The notes under the pieces: generated by a model
The model's database searches: none
The model's input: only the letters and a program-made list of their open reading frames with translations
What the model was told of the DNA's origin: nothing
In this document: in pieces, positions 9,985 to 18,850 of the stretch
Layout of the letters: the number at the start of each line of letters is the position of its first letter
Numbering within the stretch: the stretch's first letter is position 1
NCBI RefSeq assembly: GCF_000176035.2
Contig: NC_015675.1
Coordinates: 2,980,001 to 3,044,000 of the forward strand
Direction of reading: 5' to 3'
DNA from: Mesorhizobium opportunistum WSM2075
Lineage (GTDB): Bacteria; Pseudomonadota; Alphaproteobacteria; Rhizobiales; Rhizobiaceae
DNA length: 64,000 nt
Position numbers and translations under genes: made by a program

Positions 9985-10740
9985 ATGTCGTCCACACTGT
10001 TCGATCTCACCGGGCGCGCGGCGCTCGTTACCGGCTCCTCCCAGGGCATCGGCTTTGCGTTGGCCAAAGGGCTGCGCCAAGCCGGCGCCAAAGTGGTCCT
10101 CAATGGCCGCGACGGGGCAAAGCTCGCCGAGGCTGCGGCGCGGATAAAAGGGGCGGAGACACTCGCCTTCGACGCCACCGACCATGACGCGGTCCGCTCC
10201 GCGATCGACAGTTTCGAGCTGTCAGGCGGGCCGATCGACATATTGGTGAACAATGCCGGCATGCAATTCCGCACGCCGCTCGAGGACTTTCCTGCCGACG
10301 CGTTCGAACGCCTGCTGCAGACCAATGTCGCCAGCGTCTTCCATGTCGGCCAGGCCGTCGCCCGGCACATGATCCGTCGTGGGCGCGGCAAGATCATCAA
10401 CATCGCCAGCGTCCAGACGGCGCTTGCCCGCCCCGGCATCGCGCCCTACACGGCGACCAAAGGCGCGGTCGGTAATTTGACCAAGGGCATGGCGACCGAC
10501 TGGGCCAGGTTCGGCCTGCAATGCAACGCCATCGCGCCCGGCTATTTCGACACGCCGCTGAATGCCGCACTGGTCGCCGATCCGGCATTCAGCGCATGGC
10601 TTGAAAAGCGCACGCCGGCCGGTCGCTGGGGCAAGGTCGAGGAGCTGGTCGGGGCCTGTGTCTTCCTCGCCTCCGACGCGTCATCCTTTGTCAACGGACA
10701 TGTCCTCTATGTCGATGGCGGCATCACAGCGTCGATCTGA
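9985..10740 (+). CDS. idnO: SDR family gluconate 5-dehydrogenase
   Basis: This 251-residue classical short-chain dehydrogenase has the cofactor motif TGSSQGIG (about residues 16-23), NNAG (about 89), catalytic Ser in NIASVQTA and the YTATK active-site Tyr-Lys pair (about 154-158). The C-terminal part (APGYFDTPLNAALVADPAF, TPAGRWGKVEEL) is characteristic of the gluconate 5-dehydrogenase subgroup. It interconverts 5-keto-D-gluconate and D-gluconate using NADPH, the step after IdnD. It is the first gene of a plus-strand operon with gluconokinase (overlapping), a beta-hydroxyacid dehydrogenase and an EthD-like protein. Confidence 0.87.
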   Translation: MSSTLFDLTGRAALVTGSSQGIGFALAKGLRQAGAKVVLNGRDGAKLAEAAARIKGAETLAFDATDHDAVRSAIDSFELSGGPIDILVNNAGMQFRTPLEDFPADAFERLLQTNVASVFHVGQAVARHMIRRGRGKIINIASVQTALARPGIAPYTATKGAVGNLTKGMATDWARFGLQCNAIAPGYFDTPLNAALVADPAFSAWLEKRTPAGRWGKVEELVGACVFLASDASSFVNGHVLYVDGGITASI

Positions 10741-11245
10741 TCAGCCCCGCCGCATGGTCATCATGGGCGTTGCGGGGTCGGGCAAGACAACGATCGGCGA
10801 GGCACTCGCCCGCGCGATCTCGGCGACCTATCTGGATGGTGACCAGCTGCATCCGGAGGCCAACATCGCCAAGATGAGCGCCGGCATTCCGCTTGCCGAC
10901 AGCGACCGGTGGCCGTGGTTGGCAAAGGTCGGCGAAACCCTGAGGCCAGGCACAATGCCCGTCATCGTCGGCTGCTCGGCGTTGAAGCGCGCCTATCGCG
11001 ATTTCATCACCGAACGGGCCGGCGCGCCGGTGCTGTTCATCTATCTCGACGGTTCGCGCGAACTGATTTCCCGTCGAATGCGGGAACGCACCGGCCACTT
11101 CATGCCGACCAGCTTGCTCGACAGCCAGTTCGCGACACTGGAGATACCAGGCAAGGACGAGAACGCGATCAGGGTGGCGATCGACGCGCCGCTCAAGGAG
11201 ATTGTCGCGGAGATAACAACGAAATTCGAGGAGTGGCCGTCATGA
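10715..11245 (+). CDS. gntK: Gluconokinase (GntK/IdnK type)
   Basis: About 176 residues, normal for thermoresistant-type gluconokinase. The P-loop is GVAGSGKTT, followed by YLDGDQLHPEANIAKMSAG and PLADSDRWPWL, both diagnostic of the GntK family, then GCSALKRAYRD and the lid RTGHFMPTSLLDSQ. It phosphorylates D-gluconate to 6-phosphogluconate, feeding the Entner-Doudoroff and pentose phosphate pathways. In-frame ATGs exist at 10700, 10709, 10715 and 10754 with no decisive ribosome site; 10715 gives the usual length and overlaps idnO by 26 bp. The stop overlaps the next start (ATGA at 11242), which implies translational coupling. Confidence 0.9.
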   Translation: MAASQRRSDQPRRMVIMGVAGSGKTTIGEALARAISATYLDGDQLHPEANIAKMSAGIPLADSDRWPWLAKVGETLRPGTMPVIVGCSALKRAYRDFITERAGAPVLFIYLDGSRELISRRMRERTGHFMPTSLLDSQFATLEIPGKDENAIRVAIDAPLKEIVAEITTKFEEWPS

Positions 11246-12126
11246 CCAACAAAGTCGCACTGATCGGCGCCGGTGCCATGGGCGGGGCGATCGGTGAGCG
11301 CCTGCTTGCCACCGGCAATCGCCTCGCCGTGTTCGATCTCGACAAGGTCAAGGTCCAGGCGCTGGTCGCCAGAGGCGCGACCCCCATGACAAGTGCGGCC
11401 GAGGCCGCTGGCGCGTCCGACTATGTCATCCTCAGCCTCAATTCGGCGGCGATCGTGCGCCGCGCGGTGTTCGGCGACGGCGGCGTGGCGACTGGAGCCA
11501 AGCCTGGCACGCTGATCATCGACATGTCGTCCATCGAGCCCGATGCGACGCGCCAGCTCGCCGCGGACGCATGCGAGAAGGGTTTTCGCTGGGTCGACAG
11601 CCCGCTCTCGGGCGGTGCGCCGAAGGCGCTGACCGGCGAGTTGACACTGATGGCCGGCGGCGAAGAGGATGACGTCGAGGATGCCCACAATGTGCTGCGC
11701 GATGTTGCGGCCAACTACACCCATATGGGTCCGGCGGGCGCCGGCCAGACGACCAAGCTGATCAACCAGGTGCTGTGCGCGCTGAACTTCATGGCGGTGG
11801 CGGAGGCGACGCGGCTGGCGCTGGATGCCGGCGTCGACGTGCTGAAGATCCCGCAGGCGCTGAGGGGCGGCCGCGCCGACAGCGCCATCCTGCAGGAATA
11901 CCTGCCGCGCTTCGCCACCCGCGATTACCGCCGCACCGGCCGCATCGACAATATGGTGAAGGACCTCAATGCCGCGCAGGATCTGGCGCGGCGGACACAC
12001 ACGGCGATGCCGCTGACGGCCGTCTGCGCCGAGGTGCACAGGCTGCTGACAGCCGCCGGACTGGGCGGCGAGGATCAGGCCGCATTGATGGAATTTTTCC
12101 ATCGCAAGGACGAGGACGGCAAATGA
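11242..12126 (+). CDS. Beta-hydroxyacid dehydrogenase family NAD(P)-dependent oxidoreductase
   Basis: The 294-residue protein belongs to the 3-hydroxyisobutyrate/tartronate-semialdehyde reductase/L-threonate dehydrogenase superfamily. It shows GAGAMGGAIGERL at the N-terminus, substrate-binding DSPLSGGAPKALTGELTLMAGG (about 119-140), catalytic Lys in GAGQTTKLINQ and DYRRTGRIDNMVKDLNAA. The substrate is not determined by these motifs; a branched sugar-acid or tartronate semialdehyde is possible. It overlaps gluconokinase by 4 bp and the next gene by 4 bp, so it is co-translated with the gluconate pathway even though no reaction of the standard idonate route needs it. Confidence 0.83.
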   Translation: MTNKVALIGAGAMGGAIGERLLATGNRLAVFDLDKVKVQALVARGATPMTSAAEAAGASDYVILSLNSAAIVRRAVFGDGGVATGAKPGTLIIDMSSIEPDATRQLAADACEKGFRWVDSPLSGGAPKALTGELTLMAGGEEDDVEDAHNVLRDVAANYTHMGPAGAGQTTKLINQVLCALNFMAVAEATRLALDAGVDVLKIPQALRGGRADSAILQEYLPRFATRDYRRTGRIDNMVKDLNAAQDLARRTHTAMPLTAVCAEVHRLLTAAGLGGEDQAALMEFFHRKDEDGK

Positions 12127-12464
12127 TCACGCGCTACGCACTGTTTGAAGGCAAGGTGAAGGATGGCCAGACGGAGGCGTTCCGCCGGGACGTGATCGAG
12201 ACTGTCCTGCCGAAATGGAAGGCCTTCCCCGGTGCGCTACACGTGCGCGTCAGCTTTGCCGAGAAGCGCGACGACGGCGCGCCGGAATTTCCAATGATCC
12301 TGGCCATCAATTACCCCGACATGGCGGCCGTCGACGCGGCCCTTGCCAGCCCCGTCCGCGCCGAATCCCGCGCCGCGACCGAGGCGGTGCTGGGCAGATA
12401 TTTCGAGGGCCGCATCCACCACCACGTCACCATCGCCAACGAGTTTCCGCTAGCCGGAGATTAG
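12123..12464 (+). CDS. Small EthD-like / dimeric alpha-beta-barrel protein
   Basis: This is a 113-residue protein beginning MITRYALFEGKVKDGQTEAF. The pattern of an N-terminal strand, a helix, central PMILAINYPDMAAVDAALA and C-terminal IHHHVTIANEF resembles ferredoxin-like dimeric barrels of the EthD/ABM superfamilies. Members act as small accessory oxidoreductases, isomerases or mutarotases; the function here is not known. It overlaps the preceding gene by ATGA and ends the operon. CCCC/GGGG followed by AATTTT just after the stop (12465-12485) could be a weak terminator. Confidence 0.65.
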   Translation: MITRYALFEGKVKDGQTEAFRRDVIETVLPKWKAFPGALHVRVSFAEKRDDGAPEFPMILAINYPDMAAVDAALASPVRAESRAATEAVLGRYFEGRIHHHVTIANEFPLAGD

Positions 12465-12553
12465 CCCCCTATCATGGGGAATTTTCGACCCGGAAAACAC
12501 CCGTATTGCTATCGAGGCGGCAGCGGCTGCGCGGATGTCACCGGTTGCTTTCT

Positions 12554-13672
12554 TCAGGCTGTGCGGGCGAAGCGATCGACCCTGAAATCGTCGAGCGGTG
12601 TTTCGCAACGGTCGGTCATGATGAGCTCGGCCATGGCATCGCCCACGCCCGGACCGAGCTGGAAGCCATGTCCGCTGAAGCCGAAGGCGTGGAACAGGCG
12701 TGGCGTCGTCGCCGAGCGTCCCATGATCGGCAGCATGTCTCTGACATAACCCTCGCAGCCGGACCACGTGCGGATGACCGCGACCCGCGCGATTCCCGGC
12801 AGCAACCGTGCGACGGCGCGCAACTGCGTCGGCAGGCGTATGGGATCCGCGTTTGCATGGCCAGGATCCAGGTTAACTGCCACCCTTTCGGCCGCTCCGC
12901 CGAAGACGATGTTGCCTCGCTCGACCTGACGCAGATAGGCGCCATGGTCCTTGTTGCGCGTCCAGATGCCGACCACCGGCAAGATACGATGCGGCAGCGG
13001 CTCGGTCACGCCCATCTGCGGGCCACGGGCGTCGAGCGGAACCGCTTCGCCGAACTGCGCGGCGATGCGCGCGCCCCAAGCACCAGCGGTGTTGAGCAGA
13101 CACTCGGCGGCGAATGCACCTTTTGAACTGGCTACAAGGAAGCTGGAGCCTGTGTGCCGGATCGTCTCGACCTCAGTCGCCTCGGCGATTTCCGCGCCCA
13201 GTTTGCGGGCGGCCTCGGCGAATGCCGGTGCGATCAGCCTCGGATTGCCGCTGCCGTCCTGCGGCGAGAACGACGCCGCGATCGCCTCGGGACCGAGACC
13301 GGGAAAGCGGGCACGGATCTCGGGTGGGCCGAGCTCCTCGAGGTCCAGCCCCCAGGGCCGCGCCGCCTCGGCATAGGCCCGCATGTCGGCGAGGCTATCT
13401 TCATCGAAGATCAGCCGGATATGACCGGTAGCGCGGAATTCCACGTCGCGGCCAAGCATTTTTTCGGCCTCGCCCCACAGCCTGAGCGAGCGATGGGCCA
13501 GCGGAAGCTGGGACAGATCACGCCCCGTGCGCCGAATGTTGCCGAAGGAGGCAACCGTTGCTCCTGTGCCGATCCGATTGCGCTCGATCAAGGTAACGCG
13601 CGCGCCGCGCCGGGCCAGGAAATAGGCAGAAGCCGTTCCCATCAGTCCGCCGCCCAGCACGATCACATCCAT
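12554..13672 (-). CDS. FAD-dependent oxidoreductase, DadA/glycine-oxidase family
   Basis: The 372-residue protein begins with the dinucleotide motif VIVLGGGLMGTASAYFLARRGARV and ends with the family C-terminal FAD motif FHAFGFSGHGFQLGPGVG (near 335-352). The central part contains LLNTAGAWGARIA and DMLPIMG. Such enzymes oxidise secondary or D-amino acids to imines or keto acids, passing electrons to O2 or a quinone, often as the beta subunit of HcnABC/opine-oxidase complexes. The ATG at 13672 fits the motif start; the frame further upstream is not protein-like. It is divergent from the LysR gene with a T-N11-A box in the 114-bp gap. It may be the catalytic subunit partnering the HcnAB-like genes at 18.8-20.5 kb. 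Confidence 0.8.
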   Translation of the reverse strand: MDVIVLGGGLMGTASAYFLARRGARVTLIERNRIGTGATVASFGNIRRTGRDLSQLPLAHRSLRLWGEAEKMLGRDVEFRATGHIRLIFDEDSLADMRAYAEAARPWGLDLEELGPPEIRARFPGLGPEAIAASFSPQDGSGNPRLIAPAFAEAARKLGAEIAEATEVETIRHTGSSFLVASSKGAFAAECLLNTAGAWGARIAAQFGEAVPLDARGPQMGVTEPLPHRILPVVGIWTRNKDHGAYLRQVERGNIVFGGAAERVAVNLDPGHANADPIRLPTQLRAVARLLPGIARVAVIRTWSGCEGYVRDMLPIMGRSATTPRLFHAFGFSGHGFQLGPGVGDAMAELIMTDRCETPLDDFRVDRFARTA

Positions 13673-13761
13673 GGCGCGGCCTCTTGCAAAACAGCACTCT
13701 ATCCTTTGACTGATCTTGTCCGCGCCGTGGCATTGCGTCAAAGATGGGTTTGGACAGGACC

Positions 13762-13778
13762 CATAAGCTTTACCTATG
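13762..13778. promoter_or_regulatory. LysR box 1 (T-N11-A inverted repeat)
   Basis: CATAAGC-TTT-ACCTATG is a partial inverted repeat with T(13764)-N11-A(13776), the classical LysR recognition geometry. Extending one base each way gives CCATA-N9-TATGG. It lies 9 bp before the lysR ATG, in the gap shared with the divergent FAD oxidoreductase. The left half (CATAAGC) is identical to that of box 2 at 14688. Confidence 0.55.
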
Positions 13779-13786
13779 GAGTGGCA

Positions 13787-14674
13787 ATGCGGGCCCGGCA
13801 GCTCGAAGTGTTCATCGCCGTCATGCGCGCGGGCACCGTGACCGCCGCGGCGCGGATGCTGAACATCTCCCAGCCCGCTTTGAGCCAGATCCTGCTCCAC
13901 ACCGAAGACGAACTCGGCTTCACGCTGTTCGAGCGGGTTAAGGGCCGGCTGCGGCCGACCCCGGAGGCGCTCGAGATCTTCCCTGATGCCGAGAGGTTGT
14001 CGGCGGGGCTTGAAGGCTTGCGCCGCAAAACCACCGATCTGCGTCTGGGCCGGGCAGGGCTGGTGCGGGTCGCCGCCTCACCGCCGCCGGCCATGGCGAT
14101 CTTGCCGCGCGCGTTCACCAAATTCCGGGCCCAGCATCCCAACATAATGTTGCGCGCTCATAGCGCGCCGATCGCCGCCATCGTCGACATGCTGCGAGCG
14201 GGCGACGCCAGCCTCGGCGTGGCCATGGACGACCGGCTCCCTCCGGATATTGAGGCGGAAGTGATCGGCAGCGTCGGTTTTGCTTGCCTGCTGCCGACCG
14301 GGCATGTGTTGGCCGGGAAAACCGAGCTGACACTCGCCGATCTCGCAGGCGAGGAATTGATATCGTATCGGGGCAACACCCGTCCTGCCGACGAACTGGC
14401 CCACGCTGCACGCGCGCAAGGTGTGACGCTTTCGCCGTCGCTCGAGATCGACGTATCCATCTCCGCGGTCGGTTTTGTCCAGGCCGGTCTGGGCATCGCC
14501 CTGGTCGACGCGCTGCTGCCTTGGCATCAGTTTGCCGGGCTTGCGGTCAGGCTGCTCGCAAATGGGCCGGAATTTCCGATTGCGCTGCTCACGTCTCGCA
14601 CACGGGCACTTTCGCGGGCCGATGAGCTGATGCGCGACCAGATCCGCGCGGCCTGTGCCGCCGTGCTGGGTTAG
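13787..14674 (+). CDS. LysR family transcriptional regulator
   Basis: The 295-residue LysR protein has an N-terminal winged helix (RQLEVFIAVMRAGTVTAAARML, residues 4-25, then ISQPALSQ recognition helix and ELGFTLFERVKGRLRPT). The substrate-binding domain starts near residue 90 (LVRVAASPPPAMAILPRA). GGAG precedes the ATG by 6 bp; frames further upstream are antisense to the divergent oxidoreductase. It sits between the FAD oxidoreductase and the hydantoinase operon, and T-N11-A boxes lie on both sides of it. It is therefore the likely activator of both, with a hydantoin or amino-acid-related effector (inference). Confidence 0.88.
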   Translation: MRARQLEVFIAVMRAGTVTAAARMLNISQPALSQILLHTEDELGFTLFERVKGRLRPTPEALEIFPDAERLSAGLEGLRRKTTDLRLGRAGLVRVAASPPPAMAILPRAFTKFRAQHPNIMLRAHSAPIAAIVDMLRAGDASLGVAMDDRLPPDIEAEVIGSVGFACLLPTGHVLAGKTELTLADLAGEELISYRGNTRPADELAHAARAQGVTLSPSLEIDVSISAVGFVQAGLGIALVDALLPWHQFAGLAVRLLANGPEFPIALLTSRTRALSRADELMRDQIRAACAAVLG

Positions 14675-14687
14675 CGTCGCTCGAAAG

Positions 14688-14704
14688 CATAAGCAAGGCT
14701 TATA
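14688..14704. promoter_or_regulatory. LysR box 2 upstream of the hydantoinase operon
   Basis: CATAAGC-AAG-GCTTATA is a near-perfect inverted repeat (core ATAAGC/GCTTAT) with T(14690)-N11-A(14702). It lies 78 bp upstream of the hyuA ATG, the normal distance for a LysR activation site, and shares CATAAGC with box 1 before the lysR gene. Confidence 0.65.
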
Positions 14705-14781
14705 TCCTTGCTCATCATACGTCTTGGACCCTGGCCATCCTGTCGTGTCAGCTTTGGTTGGCAGACAGGAAGGGACGCATC

Positions 14782-16860
14782 ATGGATGGTGCCATCGCGG
14801 CGGACGAGGCGCGGAACGAAGCCGACTGGAAGGTCGGCGTCGATATCGGCGGCACATTCATCGATTTCTGCGCGCTGGAAGCAAATTCTGGGCGCGTGGC
14901 CTCGCTGAAAGTTCTGACGACGCCAGAAGATCCGGGCGCCGAACTGATGACGGGCCTCACCCTTCTGGCCGAACGCGAAGGCTTTGATCCCAAACGCATG
15001 ACGCGCTTCGTGCATGGGACAACGGTCGGCATCAACACCATCATCCAGCGCAAGGGCGCACCGCTGGCGCTGTTCACCAATGCCGGCTTCGAGGACGTCA
15101 TCGAACTGGCGCGATTGCGAATGCCGGACATGTATTCGCTGTTTTGCTCGCGGCCGGACCCGCTGATCTCGCGCGACATGGTGTTCGGCATTCCGGCCCG
15201 CATGCGCGCCGACGGAAGTGAATCCCAGGCACCGGACATGGCGGTGGTGGCCAGCGCGGTGGCCGCGGCGAAAGCGGATGGGGCGCAGGGGATCATCGTC
15301 TCCTTCCTCCATTCCTGGCGCAACGCCGCGCAGGAGGCTGCCGTCAAGGCGACGATCGCGCGTCACGCTCCCGACCTCTTCGTCTTCTCTTCGGCCGAGG
15401 TGTGGCCGGTCATCCGCGAATACGAGCGCGGCTCGACCGCCATTCTCAATGGTTATGTCCATCCGCGCGTCTCGGGCTATTTGACGGCGCTGGAAGAGCG
15501 GCTGAAGGACCGCAGCGTGCCGGCCCGCCCGATGCTGACGAAGTCGAACGGCGGGCTGATGAACGCCGCCGAAGGCAAGCGCGCCTGCGTGAACATGCTT
15601 TTGTCGGGAACGGCCTCCGGCGTCATCGGTGCCTCATGGCTGGCGCGTCAGGCCGGCGAAGACCAGGTTCTTACCCTCGACATCGGCGGGACCTCGGCCG
15701 ACTTCGCGCTCATCATCGGTGGCGAGGCGCAGTTCGGCACCGGCGAACTGATCGGCGAGTTTCCGCTCCATATCCCCTCGGTATCGGTGAGCTCGATCGG
15801 CGTTGGCGGCGGCTCGATCGCCAGCGTCGACGCGCAAGGGGTGCTGCGGGTTGGGCCTGAGTCGGCCGGTTCGACTCCGGGACCGGCATGCTACGGCCGC
15901 GGCGGCGAGCGGGCGACGGTGACCGACGCCATGGTGGTGTGCGGATGGCTCGGTCACAGCGAGATGGCCTATGGCCAGCTCCGCATCGATACCGGACTGG
16001 CGCATCGCGCGGTCGGCGAGCTTGCCGCCCGGCTCGGCCGCCCGATCGAGCAGACGGCGCAGGCGATCCTCGACATTGCCGTGTCGGAGATGTTCGTCGA
16101 GGTCGAGAAGCTTGCCTCGCGCGCCGGCGTCGACTTGCGCGATTTCACGCTGATGCCGTTCGGCGGCGGCGGCCCGATGCTCGGCGCCTTCCTTGCCCGC
16201 GAACTCGGGATGAAACGCGTCATGGCGCCCCGCCGGCCCGGCGTGGTGTCGGCGCTGGGCGGGCTGGTTGCTGATCTGCGCGGAGACTTCATTCGCACCA
16301 TCTTCAGCCCGCTGTCGGACATGTCGCTTGCCGGAATTGGCGAGGCCTTCGAGGCTCTGGCGCGTGAGGGGCGCGACTGGCTTGCGGCGCAAGGTCATGA
16401 CGGGGAGGCGGAGCTCAACCTCTCCTGCGACATGCGCTATGTCGGACAAAGTTATGAGATCGAGGTCGTCCTTCAGCCGCAATGGCTGACGGACGGGAAT
16501 GCGGTCGCCATCGCACAGGGCTTCCACCTCACCCATGAACAGCTCTACGATTTCCACGACCCGGACGGCGAGATAGAACTTGTGAATGTCCGGCTGTCCG
16601 CCATAGGCGCGGGGCCGAAACTCTCCCTCCCGGAGGCCGAAGAAGTGGAAGTTGCGGCCATCCCGGCGCGCCGGCTCCCGGTCTATACGGGCCTGAACGT
16701 CGAGACCGTCGACCTCTACGAGCGGCAGGCCCTCGTAGCCGGCAGCAAATTCCACGGTCCTGCCGTGGTCGTGCAGGAAGACACCACTTTTGCCATTCCC
16801 GCGGGAGCGCAGGCAAGGGTCGACCGTCACCTCAACCTTTTGCTGACGTTCCCGGAGTAA
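14782..16860 (+). CDS. Hydantoinase/oxoprolinase subunit A (HyuA family)
   Basis: The 692-residue protein has the actin-like ATPase features of HyuA: VGVDIGGTFIDF at residues 18-29, HGTTVGINTIIQRKGA near 86, DIGGTSADFALI near 299 and SSIGVGGGSIASVD near 340, with LMPFGGGGPMLGAFLARELG near 460. HyuA and HyuB form ATP-dependent hydantoinases or 5-oxoprolinases that open five-membered cyclic amides such as N-methylhydantoin. Which ring is used cannot be read. GGAAGG before the ATG at 14782 decides that start over an upstream TTG. HyuB follows after 4 bp. Confidence 0.88.
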   Translation: MDGAIAADEARNEADWKVGVDIGGTFIDFCALEANSGRVASLKVLTTPEDPGAELMTGLTLLAEREGFDPKRMTRFVHGTTVGINTIIQRKGAPLALFTNAGFEDVIELARLRMPDMYSLFCSRPDPLISRDMVFGIPARMRADGSESQAPDMAVVASAVAAAKADGAQGIIVSFLHSWRNAAQEAAVKATIARHAPDLFVFSSAEVWPVIREYERGSTAILNGYVHPRVSGYLTALEERLKDRSVPARPMLTKSNGGLMNAAEGKRACVNMLLSGTASGVIGASWLARQAGEDQVLTLDIGGTSADFALIIGGEAQFGTGELIGEFPLHIPSVSVSSIGVGGGSIASVDAQGVLRVGPESAGSTPGPACYGRGGERATVTDAMVVCGWLGHSEMAYGQLRIDTGLAHRAVGELAARLGRPIEQTAQAILDIAVSEMFVEVEKLASRAGVDLRDFTLMPFGGGGPMLGAFLARELGMKRVMAPRRPGVVSALGGLVADLRGDFIRTIFSPLSDMSLAGIGEAFEALAREGRDWLAAQGHDGEAELNLSCDMRYVGQSYEIEVVLQPQWLTDGNAVAIAQGFHLTHEQLYDFHDPDGEIELVNVRLSAIGAGPKLSLPEAEEVEVAAIPARRLPVYTGLNVETVDLYERQALVAGSKFHGPAVVVQEDTTFAIPAGAQARVDRHLNLLLTFPE

Positions 16861-16864
16861 AGCC

Positions 16865-18850
16865 ATGTTTGACCGCACGAACCTTCAGGTTCTGGCCAAC
16901 CACGCCCGCGCGGCCGCCGAGAACATGGCCCATACGCTGCACCGCACCGCGCACTCCGCCTTCGTCAAGGAGACGCAGGATTTTACAGTGATGCTGATGG
17001 ACCGTTCAGGCGCGACCTTCGCCGTGCCGATGGAACTTGGGGCCACCTGGTATCCGGGGCTTTCATATCACCGCGCGATCGCGATGGTCGACGACTACCG
17101 GCCGGGGGACGTTGCGTTCACCAACGATCCCTATTCCGGCCACGTCGCCACGCACGCGCCCGACACGCATCTGTGGAAGCCGGTCTTCGTCGACGGCGAG
17201 ATCGTCGCCTGGACCGGAGGGCATATCCACAACACCGACATGGGCGGCGCGGTGCCGGCTTCGCTCAGCAGGGCGCTGACCGAAATCCATCAGGAAGGTA
17301 TCCGCTTTCCACCCATGAAGCTGGTGAACGAAGGCGTCTTCGATGAGACGATCCTGCGGATCATGAGCACCAATGTGCGCAAGCCCGACCTCAACATCGG
17401 CGACATCAAGGCGCTGGTCGGCGCGCTCAACACCGGCGAGCGCAAGATCCAGGCGATGGTGAAGAAGTTCGGCAAGGCCGGCTTCATCGAGGGCGTTTCC
17501 GCGCTTCTCGACCATGCGGAGGCGCAGGCGCGCGACGTGCTGCGCGCCATGCCGGACGGCACATGGCAGTTCGCCGATTATGCCGACGAGGATTCGGTCG
17601 AAGCCAATCCTTGCAGGCTGAAGCTGACGCTGACGATCAAAGGCGACGAGGCGGTGCTCGACTTCACCGGCTCCGATCCGCAGCTCGGCTCCTCGCTCAA
17701 CGTGCCTTCAGGCGGCGACCCGCGACACACCATGCTGCTGGTGGGCGTCTATTACGTGCTTTACACGCTCAACCCGAAGATACTGCTCAATACGGGCCTC
17801 ACCAGGCCGTTTACCTGCATCACGCCCGAAGGTTCGGTGCTCAATCCGGTCCATCCCGCTGCTGTGGGCATGCGCTCGCTCACCTGCGCCCGGCTGCGGT
17901 CGGTCATCTTCGGCGCCTTCTCGCAAGCGGTGCCGGAGCGCCTGCCCGCAGCACCTGCCGGCAACAACTGCATCGTCAATGTCATGACGACGGACGAGCG
18001 GACCAGCAAGACTGTCATCACGGCGGTGAATCCCGTAGTGGGCGGCGGCGGCGCGATGCCGCATCGCGACGGGACCAATGGATCGGGCGCGGATGCCGCC
18101 TATCTCAAGAACACGCCGATCGAGATCACCGAGACCGAGACCCCGGTCGAATTCGTGAAATACGGGCTCGCGAGGGACAGTGGCGGTGCAGGGCGCTGGC
18201 GCGGCGGCCTGGCGACCGAGATGGCTTTCCGTGTCTTCGCCCCCGACTCCAGGATCACGGCGCGCAACCGCGACCGCAGCTTCTTTCGTCCGTGGGGCGT
18301 GCTGGGCGGCAAGGCAGCCGGCCTATCGGACATGATCGTCAACCCAGGGACCGAGCACGAGCGGCGGCTGGGCAACATCGACACTGCGGTGCTGCAGCCT
18401 GGTGACGTGCTCGATATCCGCTCCGCCGGAGGCGGCGGGCGCGGCGATCCGCGTGAGCGCGAGCCCTGGCGCGTCGCGCAGGATGTGCGGCGTGGCTATG
18501 TCACGCGAACGGCTGCCGAGCGCGACTATGGGGTCGTCATCCGTGACGGCGAGGTCGACGTGCAGGCGACGGAAAGACTGCGTGCGCGGCAGGGACCAGC
18601 CGTCGGCCATTTTCATTTCGGTCCGGAGCGCGATGGCTACGAAGCGCAGTGGACGCCCGCGGCCTATGACCTGCTGACCGCCATACTGCGGGACTTGCCG
18701 ATCCACTGGCGGTTTTTCGCCAAGACGGAGATATTCCGTCGCATGAAAGGGCGCTCGGGACAGGAAGGCGTCCAGGCTGCGTTCGATGCGGTCTGCGAAC
18801 GGTTCCCCGAACTGCCCAGTCCTCGCACCGTGCGAGAGGCAGCGGAATGA
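16865..18850 (+). CDS. Hydantoinase/oxoprolinase subunit B (HyuB family)
   Basis: This 661-residue HyuB protein starts with the family motif DRTNLQVLANHARAAAENM and has VPMELGATWYPGLSYHRA, GDVAFTNDPYSGHVATHAPD (metal-binding Asp/His region near 88-100) and GGHIHNTDMGG near 120. The C-terminal third has GGAGRWRGGLATEMAF and IRSAGGGGRGDPRERE, typical of the family. It is the hydrolytic partner of HyuA in ATP-driven ring opening. It is slightly longer than the common 550-600 residues because of a C-terminal extension (from about 570) rich in charged residues. Its stop overlaps the next start by ATGA. Confidence 0.88.
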   Translation: MFDRTNLQVLANHARAAAENMAHTLHRTAHSAFVKETQDFTVMLMDRSGATFAVPMELGATWYPGLSYHRAIAMVDDYRPGDVAFTNDPYSGHVATHAPDTHLWKPVFVDGEIVAWTGGHIHNTDMGGAVPASLSRALTEIHQEGIRFPPMKLVNEGVFDETILRIMSTNVRKPDLNIGDIKALVGALNTGERKIQAMVKKFGKAGFIEGVSALLDHAEAQARDVLRAMPDGTWQFADYADEDSVEANPCRLKLTLTIKGDEAVLDFTGSDPQLGSSLNVPSGGDPRHTMLLVGVYYVLYTLNPKILLNTGLTRPFTCITPEGSVLNPVHPAAVGMRSLTCARLRSVIFGAFSQAVPERLPAAPAGNNCIVNVMTTDERTSKTVITAVNPVVGGGGAMPHRDGTNGSGADAAYLKNTPIEITETETPVEFVKYGLARDSGGAGRWRGGLATEMAFRVFAPDSRITARNRDRSFFRPWGVLGGKAAGLSDMIVNPGTEHERRLGNIDTAVLQPGDVLDIRSAGGGGRGDPREREPWRVAQDVRRGYVTRTAAERDYGVVIRDGEVDVQATERLRARQGPAVGHFHFGPERDGYEAQWTPAAYDLLTAILRDLPIHWRFFAKTEIFRRMKGRSGQEGVQAAFDAVCERFPELPSPRTVREAAE

